Shown in pieces: positions 40,833 through 49,674 of a stretch of 64,000 bases of DNA. The notes under the pieces were generated by a model. It was not told the DNA's origin. It ran no database searches and saw nothing but the letters and a program-made list of their open reading frames with translations. Location: assembly GCF_026650985.1 (NCBI RefSeq), contig NZ_CP086239.1:3782001-3846000 (forward strand). Reading direction: 5' to 3'. The first letter of the stretch is position 1; every line of letters begins with the position of its first letter. This DNA comes from Clostridium estertheticum. Lineage in GTDB: Bacteria; Bacillota; Clostridia; Clostridiales; Clostridiaceae. The position numbers were made by a program, and so were the translations under genes.

Positions 40833-41005
40833 AATGCTTAACCCTCAGTTTTTTAACGAATACTTTAATTATTGAATTTCATGACTGTATTGAAAAACAA
40901 AGAAAATGTACCATCTCAACAAGGAACCAACGTATGGTATCATTATATTCATTTTTTTGAGGTTATGGGTAAAGAAACTTTAGTTGTAGTTTTTCTTTCA
41001 TTTTT

Positions 41006-41800
41006 CTAATTAGATGTTACAGAAAAAGTATTTGTATTAAAATTATAACCTTTACCACCATTATAACTTGATGTAATCTCATATCCAAATTGTATATTAT
41101 CGAATATAATATCTCCATACCATTTTGGTGTATTCTTAATCCAGTTAGCTATTGCCTTAATATCTAGAGACCCTGAACTAATATTTCCATTAGTTCTTAT
41201 AAATGAGTAAACCATATTTCCTGTATTATTTGATCCATTGTTTCCTATATATACATTCCATGTATGACCTCCTATAGATACATTTTTATACACTGGAATA
41301 GGACCTGCTGAATCCCACTTATATGAAATTGGATTTACTGCTCCATATTGATTCATCCATAACATAATTTCATGCTTATTCTTACTAGGATGACTAGGAT
41401 CATAAGCATTAGGATCAGATAACCATATATCATAGGCAGTTTCCATAGAAGTTCCACTTGTAGGAACTGTAACATTGAAGCTACTTGTAGCTGTCTTTAC
41501 AGTACTTAACTTTTTGTTTATTGCTTTTTCAACATGGGGGTAGGATTTTATTCCTCCCGTATTGGGCTGTGCTGACCATGTTCCCCAATTACTATATGAG
41601 TTAGCCCAAATAGTTTGAGGTCCTACTGTATCTTGTGACCATACGTCATTATTTAATGTATATCCACCATTAGACCATGCCCCATATTTTTCTGGTGATG
41701 ACCATATTGCAGCAGCATTTGCTTTATTATTAGCTCCAAATGCTGTTAACACTGCTGTAAATAATAAAATTGACATTCCAACTTTTATAATTTTTTTCAT
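41006..41800 (-). CDS. Secreted GH12 endoglucanase/xyloglucanase
   Basis: A 264-residue family 12 glycoside hydrolase with a signal peptide (about residues 1-28, ending NKANA). The jelly-roll catalytic domain shows YDIWLSDP and HEIMLWMNQYG, with the nucleophile glutamate, and the acid/base glutamate in FGYEITSSYNGG near the end. It acts on beta-1,4-glucans or xyloglucan. The ATG at 41800 follows AAGGTGG. It starts 30 bases after the expansin stop, so the two are co-transcribed. Confidence 0.88.
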   Translation of the reverse strand: MKKIIKVGMSILLFTAVLTAFGANNKANAAAIWSSPEKYGAWSNGGYTLNNDVWSQDTVGPQTIWANSYSNWGTWSAQPNTGGIKSYPHVEKAINKKLSTVKTATSSFNVTVPTSGTSMETAYDIWLSDPNAYDPSHPSKNKHEIMLWMNQYGAVNPISYKWDSAGPIPVYKNVSIGGHTWNVYIGNNGSNNTGNMVYSFIRTNGNISSGSLDIKAIANWIKNTPKWYGDIIFDNIQFGYEITSSYNGGKGYNFNTNTFSVTSN

Positions 41801-41830
41801 AATTTTACCCACCTTCATTTAAATTTTAAT

Positions 41831-42550
41831 TTAATCTGGTAGTTGAACATGTCCAGGAATAATATAAGCGGGAGAATCTCCGCTTTTAGGTAAAGCTGAT
41901 ATTGTGTCTGTAACGGATATTCCACGGATATCCGTTATTTTTATCTTAATAGAGCCTGTCCCCATATTCTCACTAATGAAATGGTTATATGGCATTTTTC
42001 TCATATTAACCCAAGTATTATTCTTTAAAAATTCCATTTTCACAACAGGATATTTATGATTTCTTACTTGAATAGCTGCCCAATATGGACTGCTACCTTC
42101 TTTTATACGATAAGAAAACATTCCAGTTATAGGTGCCTTTACTATATGCCAATTGATATTGATTTTTCCAGCAGACATATTACCAATTTTAGCAAAAGAG
42201 GTTGGGCAAAGATCCAAAGCTCCATTAGCTCCTTCTGGATATAAATCTGTAACATATACAGTAGTTTTTTTCCCATTTGGCCCTTGTACTTCTAAATATG
42301 CACCAGCTAAAGCTGCATCGATTCCATTATAGTTAAGGTCAGCAGGATTTAGTGCAGTAATTTCCATTGTAGAAAAAATAGGATCTAGAAGTACTGCACC
42401 ACCAGAATATCCAGAACCAGTATATGTAGCATAGCCTGAATGATTGTCATTCCAAGCAGCTGCATAAGCGGGAATTGGTGTAAGTAAAGTACCTACAACC
42501 ATTCCTAAAGATAGACATAAAGTAAGAGCTTTCATTTTAATTTTTTTCAT
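41831..42550 (-). CDS. Bacterial expansin
   Basis: A 239-residue two-domain expansin like Bacillus YoaJ (EXLX1). After a signal peptide (residues 1-31) comes the double-psi beta-barrel domain (GYATYTGSGYSGGAVLLDP, VYVTDLYPEGANGALDL with the conserved aspartate) and a C-terminal cellulose-binding domain with the aromatic residues in SSPYWAAIQVRNHKYPV. Expansins loosen plant cell walls without hydrolysis and help colonise roots. The ATG at 42550 follows AAGGGGG. It leads an expansin-GH12 operon whose upstream block is shared with the double-glycine peptide gene. Confidence 0.92.
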   Translation of the reverse strand: MKKIKMKALTLCLSLGMVVGTLLTPIPAYAAAWNDNHSGYATYTGSGYSGGAVLLDPIFSTMEITALNPADLNYNGIDAALAGAYLEVQGPNGKKTTVYVTDLYPEGANGALDLCPTSFAKIGNMSAGKININWHIVKAPITGMFSYRIKEGSSPYWAAIQVRNHKYPVVKMEFLKNNTWVNMRKMPYNHFISENMGTGSIKIKITDIRGISVTDTISALPKSGDSPAYIIPGHVQLPD

Positions 42551-42560
42551 TTTTAAATCC

Positions 42561-42607
42561 CCCTTTGTTAATATTAACTTTTATACAAAAATACAATAAA
42601 ATACAAT
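42561..42607 (-). promoter_or_regulatory. Shared promoter/operator block upstream of expansin operon
   Basis: On the minus strand the block reads two adjacent copies of ATTGTATTTT, then TGTATAAAAG and TAATATTAACAAAGGG just before the ribosome site. It is nearly identical to 46936-46979, upstream of the peptide gene. The tandem repeats, 10 bp apart, sit one helical turn from each other, as expected for a response-regulator dimer; TATAAAA may be the -10 box. Confidence 0.6.
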
Positions 42608-42737
42608 CATTTTCTAAATATCCATATTGCTTATCAGAAACGTTATCCACAGCCACTTCCGCAAGCTGTTTCTTATATAATAAAAGATAACGCAACATAT
42701 AAAAGCTCTTATATACTGTGTTACCCTTTTATAATTA

Positions 42738-43529
42738 TTAGTTTAGGCTCCAGCTAAATGAACCTTTAAGATTACCAGTTGCTATATTTCCAGATTGTTT
42801 TGGAGTTACTTTATTATGATTTCTAAGAAATCCCCAGCCTTTATTGTTAGTAGCTGTGCATCCTGTAACTGTAATTAATCCACCACTTGAACCATTAGGT
42901 CCTAATTTAAAACCATTTCCATCTCCACTACCACCCGATCCACTATTAATTGCTTTACAGCCAATAAAAGTTATATTTGCACCGGCCGTATATGTATCAT
43001 AGCCGTCATCACTATTGCCTGAAGCTGAACAATTTTTCAAAGTGATATCTTTTGCTCCATTTTTTATTCCAAAACCATCAGCACTTTCACCTGAGTTTAC
43101 AGGATCATAATTGTTGTTTGAAACGCATCCCTCTATAAGTATGTTTGATGCATTATTTTTAGCTTCAATACCAGCAAATTTGGCCTTTGTTACTGTACAG
43201 TTTTTTAAAGTTTTACCTGAACAATCTTGTATGCTAATTCCTTGTCTTTGAGGACTATTAATAGTTATTCCTGTTATACTAGCGTTAGCTAATATAGCTA
43301 TAGTATCATTGGGACAACCAGAAGCATCAATTACAACTTTATTAGCAATTATATCCTTTGTGACCTTTACGCCTCTAGTAAGTTTGTAATTACCAGCTGG
43401 TATTGTTCCACCTTTTTCTAATAGTGTTGCAATATCAGTAGCCGCATTTGCTTTTAATGGTACACCTCCTATAGATATCGATGCAGTTAATGCCAAAACG
43501 GAAAGAATTGCTATTATTCTGTTCTTCAT
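42738..43529 (-). CDS. Secreted right-handed beta-helix protein, PL9-like pectate lyase
   Basis: A 263-residue secreted protein with a signal peptide (about residues 1-29) and a parallel beta-helix made of short repeats (NCTVTKAKFAGIEAKNN, GCVSNNNYDPVNSGE, KNCSASGNSDDGYDTY, GCKAINSGSGGSGDGNGFKLG). The SADGFGIK...SDDGYD pattern is that of family 9 polysaccharide lyases, which cleave pectate using calcium. The ATG at 43529 follows AAGGAGTG. It lies divergent from agrB across a 368-base region. Confidence 0.82.
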   Translation of the reverse strand: MKNRIIAILSVLALTASISIGGVPLKANAATDIATLLEKGGTIPAGNYKLTRGVKVTKDIIANKVVIDASGCPNDTIAILANASITGITINSPQRQGISIQDCSGKTLKNCTVTKAKFAGIEAKNNASNILIEGCVSNNNYDPVNSGESADGFGIKNGAKDITLKNCSASGNSDDGYDTYTAGANITFIGCKAINSGSGGSGDGNGFKLGPNGSSGGLITVTGCTATNNKGWGFLRNHNKVTPKQSGNIATGNLKGSFSWSLN

Positions 43530-43897
43530 TTAATACACACTCCTTAAATTTAATTATTTCAAGACTAAGTGCAGCTTTATAAAAAATTCCATTAAAAAAA
43601 CCATGCTTAAATCATTGATTCATATGGACTCGTTTACAACTTGATTATACCTCCATAAATGTTATAAATTCCATTGTAATAATAAAATAACAGATTTCGA
43701 TAACATACGATATATATAATCCATTCGTAATATATTTTCAGAATAATTAAAACTTAATAAGTTTACATTAATTACTTAATACCTAATATTTTTTATATAA
43801 AATTTTATCTAGAATACGTTAATTACCTTTATGGTGTTGTTTACTACAATATTAAAAATACAAACATTTTTTTGATATAATGTAAGCAGGTGATTAA
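43530..43897. other. Divergent intergenic region between pectate lyase and agrB
   Basis: It carries the presumed agrB promoter (TATAAT at 43875-43880 with no good -35 box, as for an activator-dependent promoter). On the other strand, near 43655-43690, TGTTATTTTATTATT loosely resembles one repeat of the block at 42561. No gene is visible. If AgrA activates both sides, its sites should be here. Confidence 0.4.
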
Positions 43898-44491
43898 ATG
43901 GAAAATTTATCAAGAAAGTATGCCAACAAAATAAATAAATATGCAAAAAAGAATGGTTTAGAATTCGAAAAAATGAGATTAGGTATTGAAATCTTTCTAA
44001 TAAATATCTCCAAGCTGTTAATAGTAATTTCTATATCTTATATTCTTAATTTATTTCTTTTTACATTGATAATAATTTCTAGTTTTTGTTTTATAAGAAG
44101 AACTGCGTTCGGATTACATGCTATAAACAGTATTGTTTGTACTGTAGTTACTATTGCCGCCTTCGTAGGTGCCCCTTACATAAGTAAATATATTATGTTA
44201 AACAATTATATGGTAACACTGTTATTTATTATATCTATACTTATTTTATATAAATATGCACCCTCGGATACAGAAGCAAGACCTATTTTAGGTGAAAAAC
44301 TTAGAAGAAACCTTAGGAGAGATTCTCTCTTATCAGGCTGTACGTTATTGTTATTAGCTTTGGTTATAGATAACAGAAGCATAAAAACGTTAATTACTTT
44401 AGGAACATTAATGGAATGTATAAGTATACATCCTTTAATTTATAAAATTTGTGGTAGGAGGTATAAAAATTATGAAAAATATGAAAACTAG
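43898..44491 (+). CDS. agrB: AgrB, autoinducer-peptide processing membrane protease
   Basis: A 197-residue AgrB with about five to six membrane helices. It cleaves the AgrD precursor and forms the thiolactone. The catalytic histidine (H74, in RRTAFGLHA) and cysteine (C81, IVC) have the same spacing of seven as in Staphylococcus aureus. The ATG at 43898 follows GCAGGTGA. The end overlaps the agrD start by 20 bases, so translation is coupled. Confidence 0.95.
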   Translation: MENLSRKYANKINKYAKKNGLEFEKMRLGIEIFLINISKLLIVISISYILNLFLFTLIIISSFCFIRRTAFGLHAINSIVCTVVTIAAFVGAPYISKYIMLNNYMVTLLFIISILILYKYAPSDTEARPILGEKLRRNLRRDSLLSGCTLLLLALVIDNRSIKTLITLGTLMECISIHPLIYKICGRRYKNYEKYEN

Positions 44492-44648
44492 TTTTTTTAG
44501 TAATTTTGAAGAAAAAATTTCCAAATCAATAGGGTCTCTTGCAATAAAAATTACAGATCATTCAATGGGTAAATGTTCTGCAATTGCATTTTATGAACCA
44601 AAATTTCCAATTGAGTTATTAAAAGAAGAAGCTAACAAAAACAAATAA
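44472..44648 (+). CDS. agrD: AgrD autoinducer precursor
   Basis: A 58-residue precursor: amphipathic N-terminal helix (MKNMKTSFFSNFEEKISKSI), a single cysteine in MGKCSAIAF, then the acidic recognition tail YEPKFPIELLKEE. The ATG at 44472 follows TAGGAGG with about nine bases spacing. By alignment of the (x)EPxxPxEL tail, the ring would be CSAIAF, six residues, one more than the usual five; if cleavage is after the alanine it would be CSAIA. It overlaps agrB and is followed by a terminator. Confidence 0.93.
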   Translation: MKNMKTSFFSNFEEKISKSIGSLAIKITDHSMGKCSAIAFYEPKFPIELLKEEANKNK

Positions 44649-44657
44649 TATTTTTCT

Positions 44658-44696
44658 AAAAGCACTGTAGCAATATGTAAAATGCAGTGCTTTTTT
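44658..44696 (+). terminator. Terminator between agrD and agrC
   Basis: AAAGCACTG and CAGTGCTTT arms around an 18-base loop, followed by TTTTTT. It separates agrBD from agrCA, which must use read-through or their own promoter. Confidence 0.75.
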
Positions 44697-44767
44697 CTAT
44701 GTTTATAATAATAAGTATGATATGCTAAATATTATAATATATTATTTGAGTTTTTGGAGGATTTTTA

Positions 44768-46066
44768 ATGATTGCTCTATATTTATTTACCATTATTTTC
44801 ATTATTACATTTTCATTATATAATTTAAAATTAACACCCTTAACTGTCTATGATTTAATAAAATTCATATTAATAATATTTTTAATGACTTTACCAATAA
44901 TGCACTTTACATCTATGATAATAATATTTATACTTATATATTTAATAATTTTAATATACATAAAGACAAAAAATTTATATTTAAGTTTAATATTATCAAT
45001 TGCATCTATATTGACGTATTGGGTAAGCGATGGTATAAGTATAAATATCTGCATATGGGTGTTAAATTTAAATTTAAAAGATATTAGTGGAAATCCCATA
45101 CCCTATTTCTTATATCATATTTTAATATTTATCGTATCTTATTTTGTAACTATTATAATAAAACATATAGTAAAAAGAAAAACCACCTTAAAAAGTTTTA
45201 GTTTCAAAAGTACATTTTCAATATTTTCTATATTGTGTTTGCTTTTACTTTTCATTATATTTTATTTAACCATATTATTAATCAAAACAAATGTTTTATC
45301 TAAACCAAAAATAATGATAATTGGCTTTCTGTTTTTTTCATATTTTATTATTTTTGGTTTAATAGGTTATTCATTTATAACTAACGCAAAAAAAGAACTA
45401 CAAATTGGTAACAAAAAAAGACAACTAGCTAATTTAAAAGAATATACCGAAACACTAGAAATTTTATATAATGAAACCAGAAAGTTTAGACATGATCACA
45501 TAAATGTACTAACATCCATGGTAGGATATATGGACAAAAACGATATGCAGGGCCTTCGACGTTATTTTGATAATAAAATAATTCCTATTGGTACAAGCTT
45601 TGAAAAAAAGAATTTTAAACTAGGATTACTGCAAAATATAAAAATACCAGAAATAAAAGGGGTTGTTTCCTCAAAATTAATAACTGCTCAGCACAAAGAG
45701 ATAAATGTTTTTATCGATATAATGGAGCCCATAGAAGATATAAATATAGATATAATAGATATTTGCAAAATACTTGGAATAATTCTAGATAATGCAATAG
45801 AGGCTTCTGGAGATTGTGAAAATCCTATTATAAAATTCGCCATTATAAATAAAAAAAGATCCGTGATCATAATCGTAATTAATCAATGCCTTGAAAATAC
45901 TCCACCAATATATAAGCTTTTTGAAAAGGAATTTTCAACTAAAGGTAAAAATAGAGGTTTAGGCCTTAACAATTTAAAAGAAATTATTAATTCCTACAAT
46001 AATGTTTCTTTAGATACTTCAATTAAAGATAACGAATTCATTCAAAATATAGAAGTCTTAAAATAA
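44768..46066 (+). CDS. agrC: AgrC-type sensor histidine kinase
   Basis: A 432-residue receptor kinase. The first 205 residues are about six membrane helices that should bind the autoinducer. A coiled linker leads to the histidine in RKFRHDHINV (H242), the N box LGIILDNAIEA, and the G box GKNRGLGLNNL of the HATPase_c (class 10 type) domain. The ATG at 44768 follows TTGGAGG. It is 17 bases upstream of agrA and pairs with it. Confidence 0.93.
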   Translation: MIALYLFTIIFIITFSLYNLKLTPLTVYDLIKFILIIFLMTLPIMHFTSMIIIFILIYLIILIYIKTKNLYLSLILSIASILTYWVSDGISINICIWVLNLNLKDISGNPIPYFLYHILIFIVSYFVTIIIKHIVKRKTTLKSFSFKSTFSIFSILCLLLLFIIFYLTILLIKTNVLSKPKIMIIGFLFFSYFIIFGLIGYSFITNAKKELQIGNKKRQLANLKEYTETLEILYNETRKFRHDHINVLTSMVGYMDKNDMQGLRRYFDNKIIPIGTSFEKKNFKLGLLQNIKIPEIKGVVSSKLITAQHKEINVFIDIMEPIEDINIDIIDICKILGIILDNAIEASGDCENPIIKFAIINKKRSVIIIVINQCLENTPPIYKLFEKEFSTKGKNRGLGLNNLKEIINSYNNVSLDTSIKDNEFIQNIEVLK

Positions 46067-46083
46067 AGGATAGTGTTATAGAT

Positions 46084-46809
46084 ATGATAAAGGTATTTAT
46101 TTGTGAAGATATTAAAAATCATAGAGATAAAATATCTAATATTATTGATGACATAATTATGATTGAAAATTTAGATATGGAAACTGCTGTAGTTACAGGA
46201 AATCCAGATGATATATTAGAATATGTTAAATCTAATAAATACACTGGTATATATTTCTTAGATGTAGATTTAAACACTCGCATTAATGGCATACAATTAG
46301 CAGAAGAGATCAGAGAATATGACCCTGAGGGATTTATAATCTTTATAACTACCCATTCAGAAATGAGTTATCTAACTTTTATCTATAAAGTTGAAGCAAT
46401 GGATTATATAATAAAGGATAATTTCAAGGATATTAAAAATAGAGTGCAGCAGTGTATATTAAACGCTAATAAAAAATATACCTTAAATTCTAATGAAAAA
46501 CAAAAGCTCTTCACCATTAAGAGTGGAGACAAAATAATTAATATTAAATTAAGTGAAATATTATTTTTTGAAACATCGAGTACAATCCATAAAATAGTAA
46601 TTAATACTATAGATAGACGCATTGAATTTTATGCTCAGATGAAGGACGTCGAAAATATTGTTGATAAAAGATTTTTCAGGTGCCATAAATCTTTTATTGT
46701 AAATAAAGATAATATAAAAGAAATTGATAAAAAAAGCAGTATGCTTCGTATGATTAATAATCAAGAATGCTTAATATCTGCGCGTAAAATAAAATTATTA
46801 TTAAGCTAA
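46084..46809 (+). CDS. agrA: AgrA-type LytTR response regulator
   Basis: A 241-residue response regulator. The receiver domain has the acidic pocket E8-D9, the phosphate-accepting D60 (YFLDVD) and the switch lysine in YIIKDN. The C-terminal LytTR DNA-binding domain (residues about 140-241) shows FFETSSTIHKI and RFFRCHKSFIVN. LytTR proteins bind paired direct repeats, typically about one to two turns apart, which fits the repeats at 42561 and 46936. Start ATG at 46084 has a weak AAAGGA. It is the last gene of agrCA and precedes a strong terminator. Confidence 0.94.
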   Translation: MIKVFICEDIKNHRDKISNIIDDIIMIENLDMETAVVTGNPDDILEYVKSNKYTGIYFLDVDLNTRINGIQLAEEIREYDPEGFIIFITTHSEMSYLTFIYKVEAMDYIIKDNFKDIKNRVQQCILNANKKYTLNSNEKQKLFTIKSGDKIINIKLSEILFFETSSTIHKIVINTIDRRIEFYAQMKDVENIVDKRFFRCHKSFIVNKDNIKEIDKKSSMLRMINNQECLISARKIKLLLS

Positions 46810-46840
46810 TAATTACATTTATATCTCTACATTTTATAAA

Positions 46841-46887
46841 AAAAACACAATGTATAAGCATAAATCTTATACATTGTGTTTTTTTTA
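46841..46887 (+). terminator. Terminator of agrA
   Basis: AAAACACAATGTATAAG and CTTATACATTGTGTTTT form a perfect 17-bp stem with a 7-base loop, followed by T residues. Confidence 0.92.
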
Positions 46888-46935
46888 TTTAACAGTCCTT
46901 TTATTACCCAAAAATGTCTGTTAATTACTTTTTTG

Positions 46936-46979
46936 TTGTATTTTATTGTATTTTTCTATAAAATAATATTAACAAAGGG
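46936..46979 (+). promoter_or_regulatory. Shared promoter/operator block upstream of the peptide gene
   Basis: TTGTATTTTATTGTATTTTT (two 10-bp repeats), then CTATAAAA and TAATATTAACAAAGGG. Apart from a 2-base gap and a few changes it equals the block upstream of the expansin. A leader of about 150 bases follows before the peptide gene. Confidence 0.6.
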
Positions 46980-47132
46980 ACAACCTATAAGAATTTAAAA
47001 GATAATATTTGGAGTATGTGTAGCAACAAAACAGAAACAGCAATTAGAATATCTTTTTTGTGAATTTATAACATAAACGTTAAAAAATAAATAATAAAGC
47101 AATAATAAAAAAATTGAAAGGAGGTGATAAAT

Positions 47133-47309
47133 ATGAGAGAATTAAGAATTAAAGAGCAAAAGAGTATATGTGGTGGAACAATGTATCAGTTTACTGATTT
47201 AACTACAGGCTGGCTTTACACAGATACAAATTTTTATAATTTATATTGCACAAGGGCTGCTGCGTCAAAATTACACCCCACTCATGCTTATAGTACTATA
47301 ACGCCATAA
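47133..47309 (+). CDS. Double-glycine leader peptide (bacteriocin- or signal-like)
   Basis: A 58-residue precursor with a short leader MRELRIKEQKSICGG ending in GG, and a 43-residue core rich in threonine, tyrosine and aromatic residues (starts TMYQFTDLTTGWLY, ends STITP) with one cysteine. The ATG at 47133 follows a perfect AAAGGAGGTGAT. There is no lanthionine, radical-SAM or other modifying enzyme next to it; the ABC exporter with a C39 peptidase follows. I recognise no known class. It may be an unmodified bacteriocin or an exported signal; no obvious immunity gene is seen. Confidence 0.8.
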   Translation: MRELRIKEQKSICGGTMYQFTDLTTGWLYTDTNFYNLYCTRAAASKLHPTHAYSTITP

Positions 47310-47315
47310 TTACTT

Positions 47316-47371
47316 AAAACAGTATCAGAAAAAGCTGTCTCATATGAGTCAGCTTTTTCTGATACTGTTTT
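47316..47371 (+). terminator. Strong terminator between the peptide and exporter genes
   Basis: A perfect 22-bp stem (AAAACAGTATCAGAAAAAGC.. and its complement) with a 12-base loop, followed by TTTTGAAATT. It would give much more peptide mRNA than exporter mRNA. Confidence 0.85.
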
Positions 47372-47475
47372 GAAATTAACTTCGACTATATTATACAATA
47401 ATTATTATTGTATTTATATTATAGATAAAAACCTAATAAGCAATTAATATAATTTATTAAACGTAAGGAGCAGAT

Positions 47476-49674
47476 ATGAATCTGAAAAAAAAATATTTTT
47501 GTATTAAACAACATGATATAACAGATTGTGGTCCAGCGTGTATAGTTACTGTTGCAAGGAAATATGGATTGAAAATTCCGATTTCTAAGGTAAGGGAAAT
47601 CGCTGGAACAGATTCAGAAGGAACATCAGTTTATGGAATTGTGAAAGCTGCTAAAAGTTTAGGATTTACTGCTAAGGCGGTAAAAGTATCTAAGAATGAA
47701 GAAATATTTGAAAATTTACAAATCCCTTTAATTGCACATGTAATTATTGATAATATATTACTGCATTATGTAGTAATACATAAAATTACTAAGGAAAGTA
47801 TTATGATTGCGGATCCAGCTAAAGGAATTGTCAAATATACACCCAAGGATTTTTTTGACATATGGACTGGTGTATTAGTTTTAATGGTTCCAACAGCTGC
47901 TTTTAAAAAAGGAGATCAGACTAAAGGTATTTTCGAACGATTTTGGGGACTAATTAAAATTCAAAAAAGCCTATTAATAAAAATATTTATAGCATCCTTA
48001 CTAATAACATTCTTTGGAATCGGTGGTTCATTTTATTTTCAATTTTTAATAGACGACATACTGCCTAATAATTCAAGTCAAAAATTATTATTAATATCTC
48101 TAGCAATGCTTGTACTTATTGTATTTAAGATTGTAACTGAATTTTTAAGAAAAATACTGTTTATACACATGGCACAAAATATAGATATTCCGTTATTACT
48201 AGGTTATTATAATCATGTGATTAATTTGCCTATGAAATTTTTTAGCACAAGAAAAGTTGGAGAAATTATTTCTAGATTTAATGATGGAAGTAAAATAAGA
48301 GATGCAATTTCATCAGCAACATTAACTTTGATGGTTGATGTTTTTATGGCAATTGTAGGAGGTATTATTTTATATATTCAAAGTTCAAAACTGTTTTTTG
48401 TTTGTTCAATACCAATATGTTTATATTTAATTTTAGTATTTGGATTTAAAAACAAATTAGAAAAGGTAAATAGAGATGTTATGGAAGATGATGCAGTATT
48501 GACATCTTATTTAGTTGAATCAATAGAGGGAATAGAAACAGTAAAAGCTTTTAATGGAGAAAAAAGAGTAGAGGTAGAAACAGAAAATAAATTCATGAAA
48601 TTTATGAAAAGTTTATTTAAACATGGTTATACATATAATCTTCAAGATACATTAATGAATGCTGTTAAAGGAATTTTTGGGATATGTATTTTGTGGCTCG
48701 GAGGTGTTTTAGTTTTAAAAAGAGAATTAACAATTGGTGAATTAATAAGCTTTAATGCATTACTTGCATATTATATTGGACCAATAGAAAGATTAATAAA
48801 TTTACAGCCACAATTGCAAAGTGCAGTTGTAGCAAGTGATAGATTGGGTGAAATATTAGATTTAGAATTAGAAAAATCACTAGATGAAGATAAAAAAATA
48901 AAGCCTAAATCACTATTAGGAGATATAGTTTTAAAAGATATTAATTTCAGCTATGGGGTAAGAGAACTAGTTTTAAAAAATATAAATATAAGTATAAAGT
49001 CAGGAGAGAAAATAGCTTTAGTTGGAGGAAGTGGATCGGGCAAGACTACAATTGCGAAACTTTTAATGGGTTTTTATGAAATACAAAAAGGCGAAATTAT
49101 ATTAAATGATTACAATATAAAAGATATAAACAAGGAAGTGTTAAGAGATAAAATTAGTTACATATCACAAGAATCATTTTTCTTTTCAGGGACAATAAAG
49201 AAAAATTTACAATTTGCAAATAAAGATTTAACTGATGAAGATATGATATATGCTTGCCAAAAGGCAAAAATACATGGTTATATAGATAGCTTACCATTAA
49301 AATATGAAACCCCTCTAGGCGAACGAGGAAGCAATCTTTCAGGGGGACAAAGACAAAGATTATCACTAGCTAGAGCTTTATTAAATAACCCTGAGATATT
49401 AATAATGGATGAAGCAACATCTAATTTAGATTCTATAACTGAAAAGTCAATACAAAGGACGTTAGAAGAATGTTCAGGAAATGTAACGTCAATAATAATT
49501 GCTCATAGATTGAGTACAATTATGAAATGTGACAATATATATGTTATGGATAATGGGGAGATAGTAGAAGAAGGTAGTCATAGAGAGTTACTACAAAAAA
49601 AAGGATATTATTATAGGTTATGGAGTGAACAAGGCATTGAAGATTTAGATAAAAGTATGCCCTTACCTATATAA
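47476..49674 (+). CDS. Peptidase-containing ABC exporter (C39 / PCAT)
   Basis: A 732-residue bifunctional exporter. The N-terminal C39 peptidase has the catalytic cysteine C18 in DITDCGPAC, histidine H97 (LLHYVVIH) and aspartate D113 (ADPAKG). Next come six membrane helices (about residues 160-440) and an ATPase with Walker A ALVGGSGSGKTT, signature LSGGQRQR and Walker B ILIMDEATSNLD. It cleaves after GG and exports the peptide encoded upstream. The ATG at 47476 follows AAGGAGC. No HlyD-type partner is needed in a Gram-positive cell and none is seen. Confidence 0.95.
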   Translation: MNLKKKYFCIKQHDITDCGPACIVTVARKYGLKIPISKVREIAGTDSEGTSVYGIVKAAKSLGFTAKAVKVSKNEEIFENLQIPLIAHVIIDNILLHYVVIHKITKESIMIADPAKGIVKYTPKDFFDIWTGVLVLMVPTAAFKKGDQTKGIFERFWGLIKIQKSLLIKIFIASLLITFFGIGGSFYFQFLIDDILPNNSSQKLLLISLAMLVLIVFKIVTEFLRKILFIHMAQNIDIPLLLGYYNHVINLPMKFFSTRKVGEIISRFNDGSKIRDAISSATLTLMVDVFMAIVGGIILYIQSSKLFFVCSIPICLYLILVFGFKNKLEKVNRDVMEDDAVLTSYLVESIEGIETVKAFNGEKRVEVETENKFMKFMKSLFKHGYTYNLQDTLMNAVKGIFGICILWLGGVLVLKRELTIGELISFNALLAYYIGPIERLINLQPQLQSAVVASDRLGEILDLELEKSLDEDKKIKPKSLLGDIVLKDINFSYGVRELVLKNINISIKSGEKIALVGGSGSGKTTIAKLLMGFYEIQKGEIILNDYNIKDINKEVLRDKISYISQESFFFSGTIKKNLQFANKDLTDEDMIYACQKAKIHGYIDSLPLKYETPLGERGSNLSGGQRQRLSLARALLNNPEILIMDEATSNLDSITEKSIQRTLEECSGNVTSIIIAHRLSTIMKCDNIYVMDNGEIVEEGSHRELLQKKGYYYRLWSEQGIEDLDKSMPLPI

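Noticed and set aside
40811-40945. Possible riboswitch in the long GH5 leader
   Set aside because: Two hairpins are present, but the conserved core bases of the c-di-GMP, purine, SAM or other riboswitches I know are not seen.
44848-45099. Minus-strand 83-codon frame inside agrC
   Set aside because: It is the antisense shadow of the AT-rich membrane-helix part of agrC, with no ribosome site.
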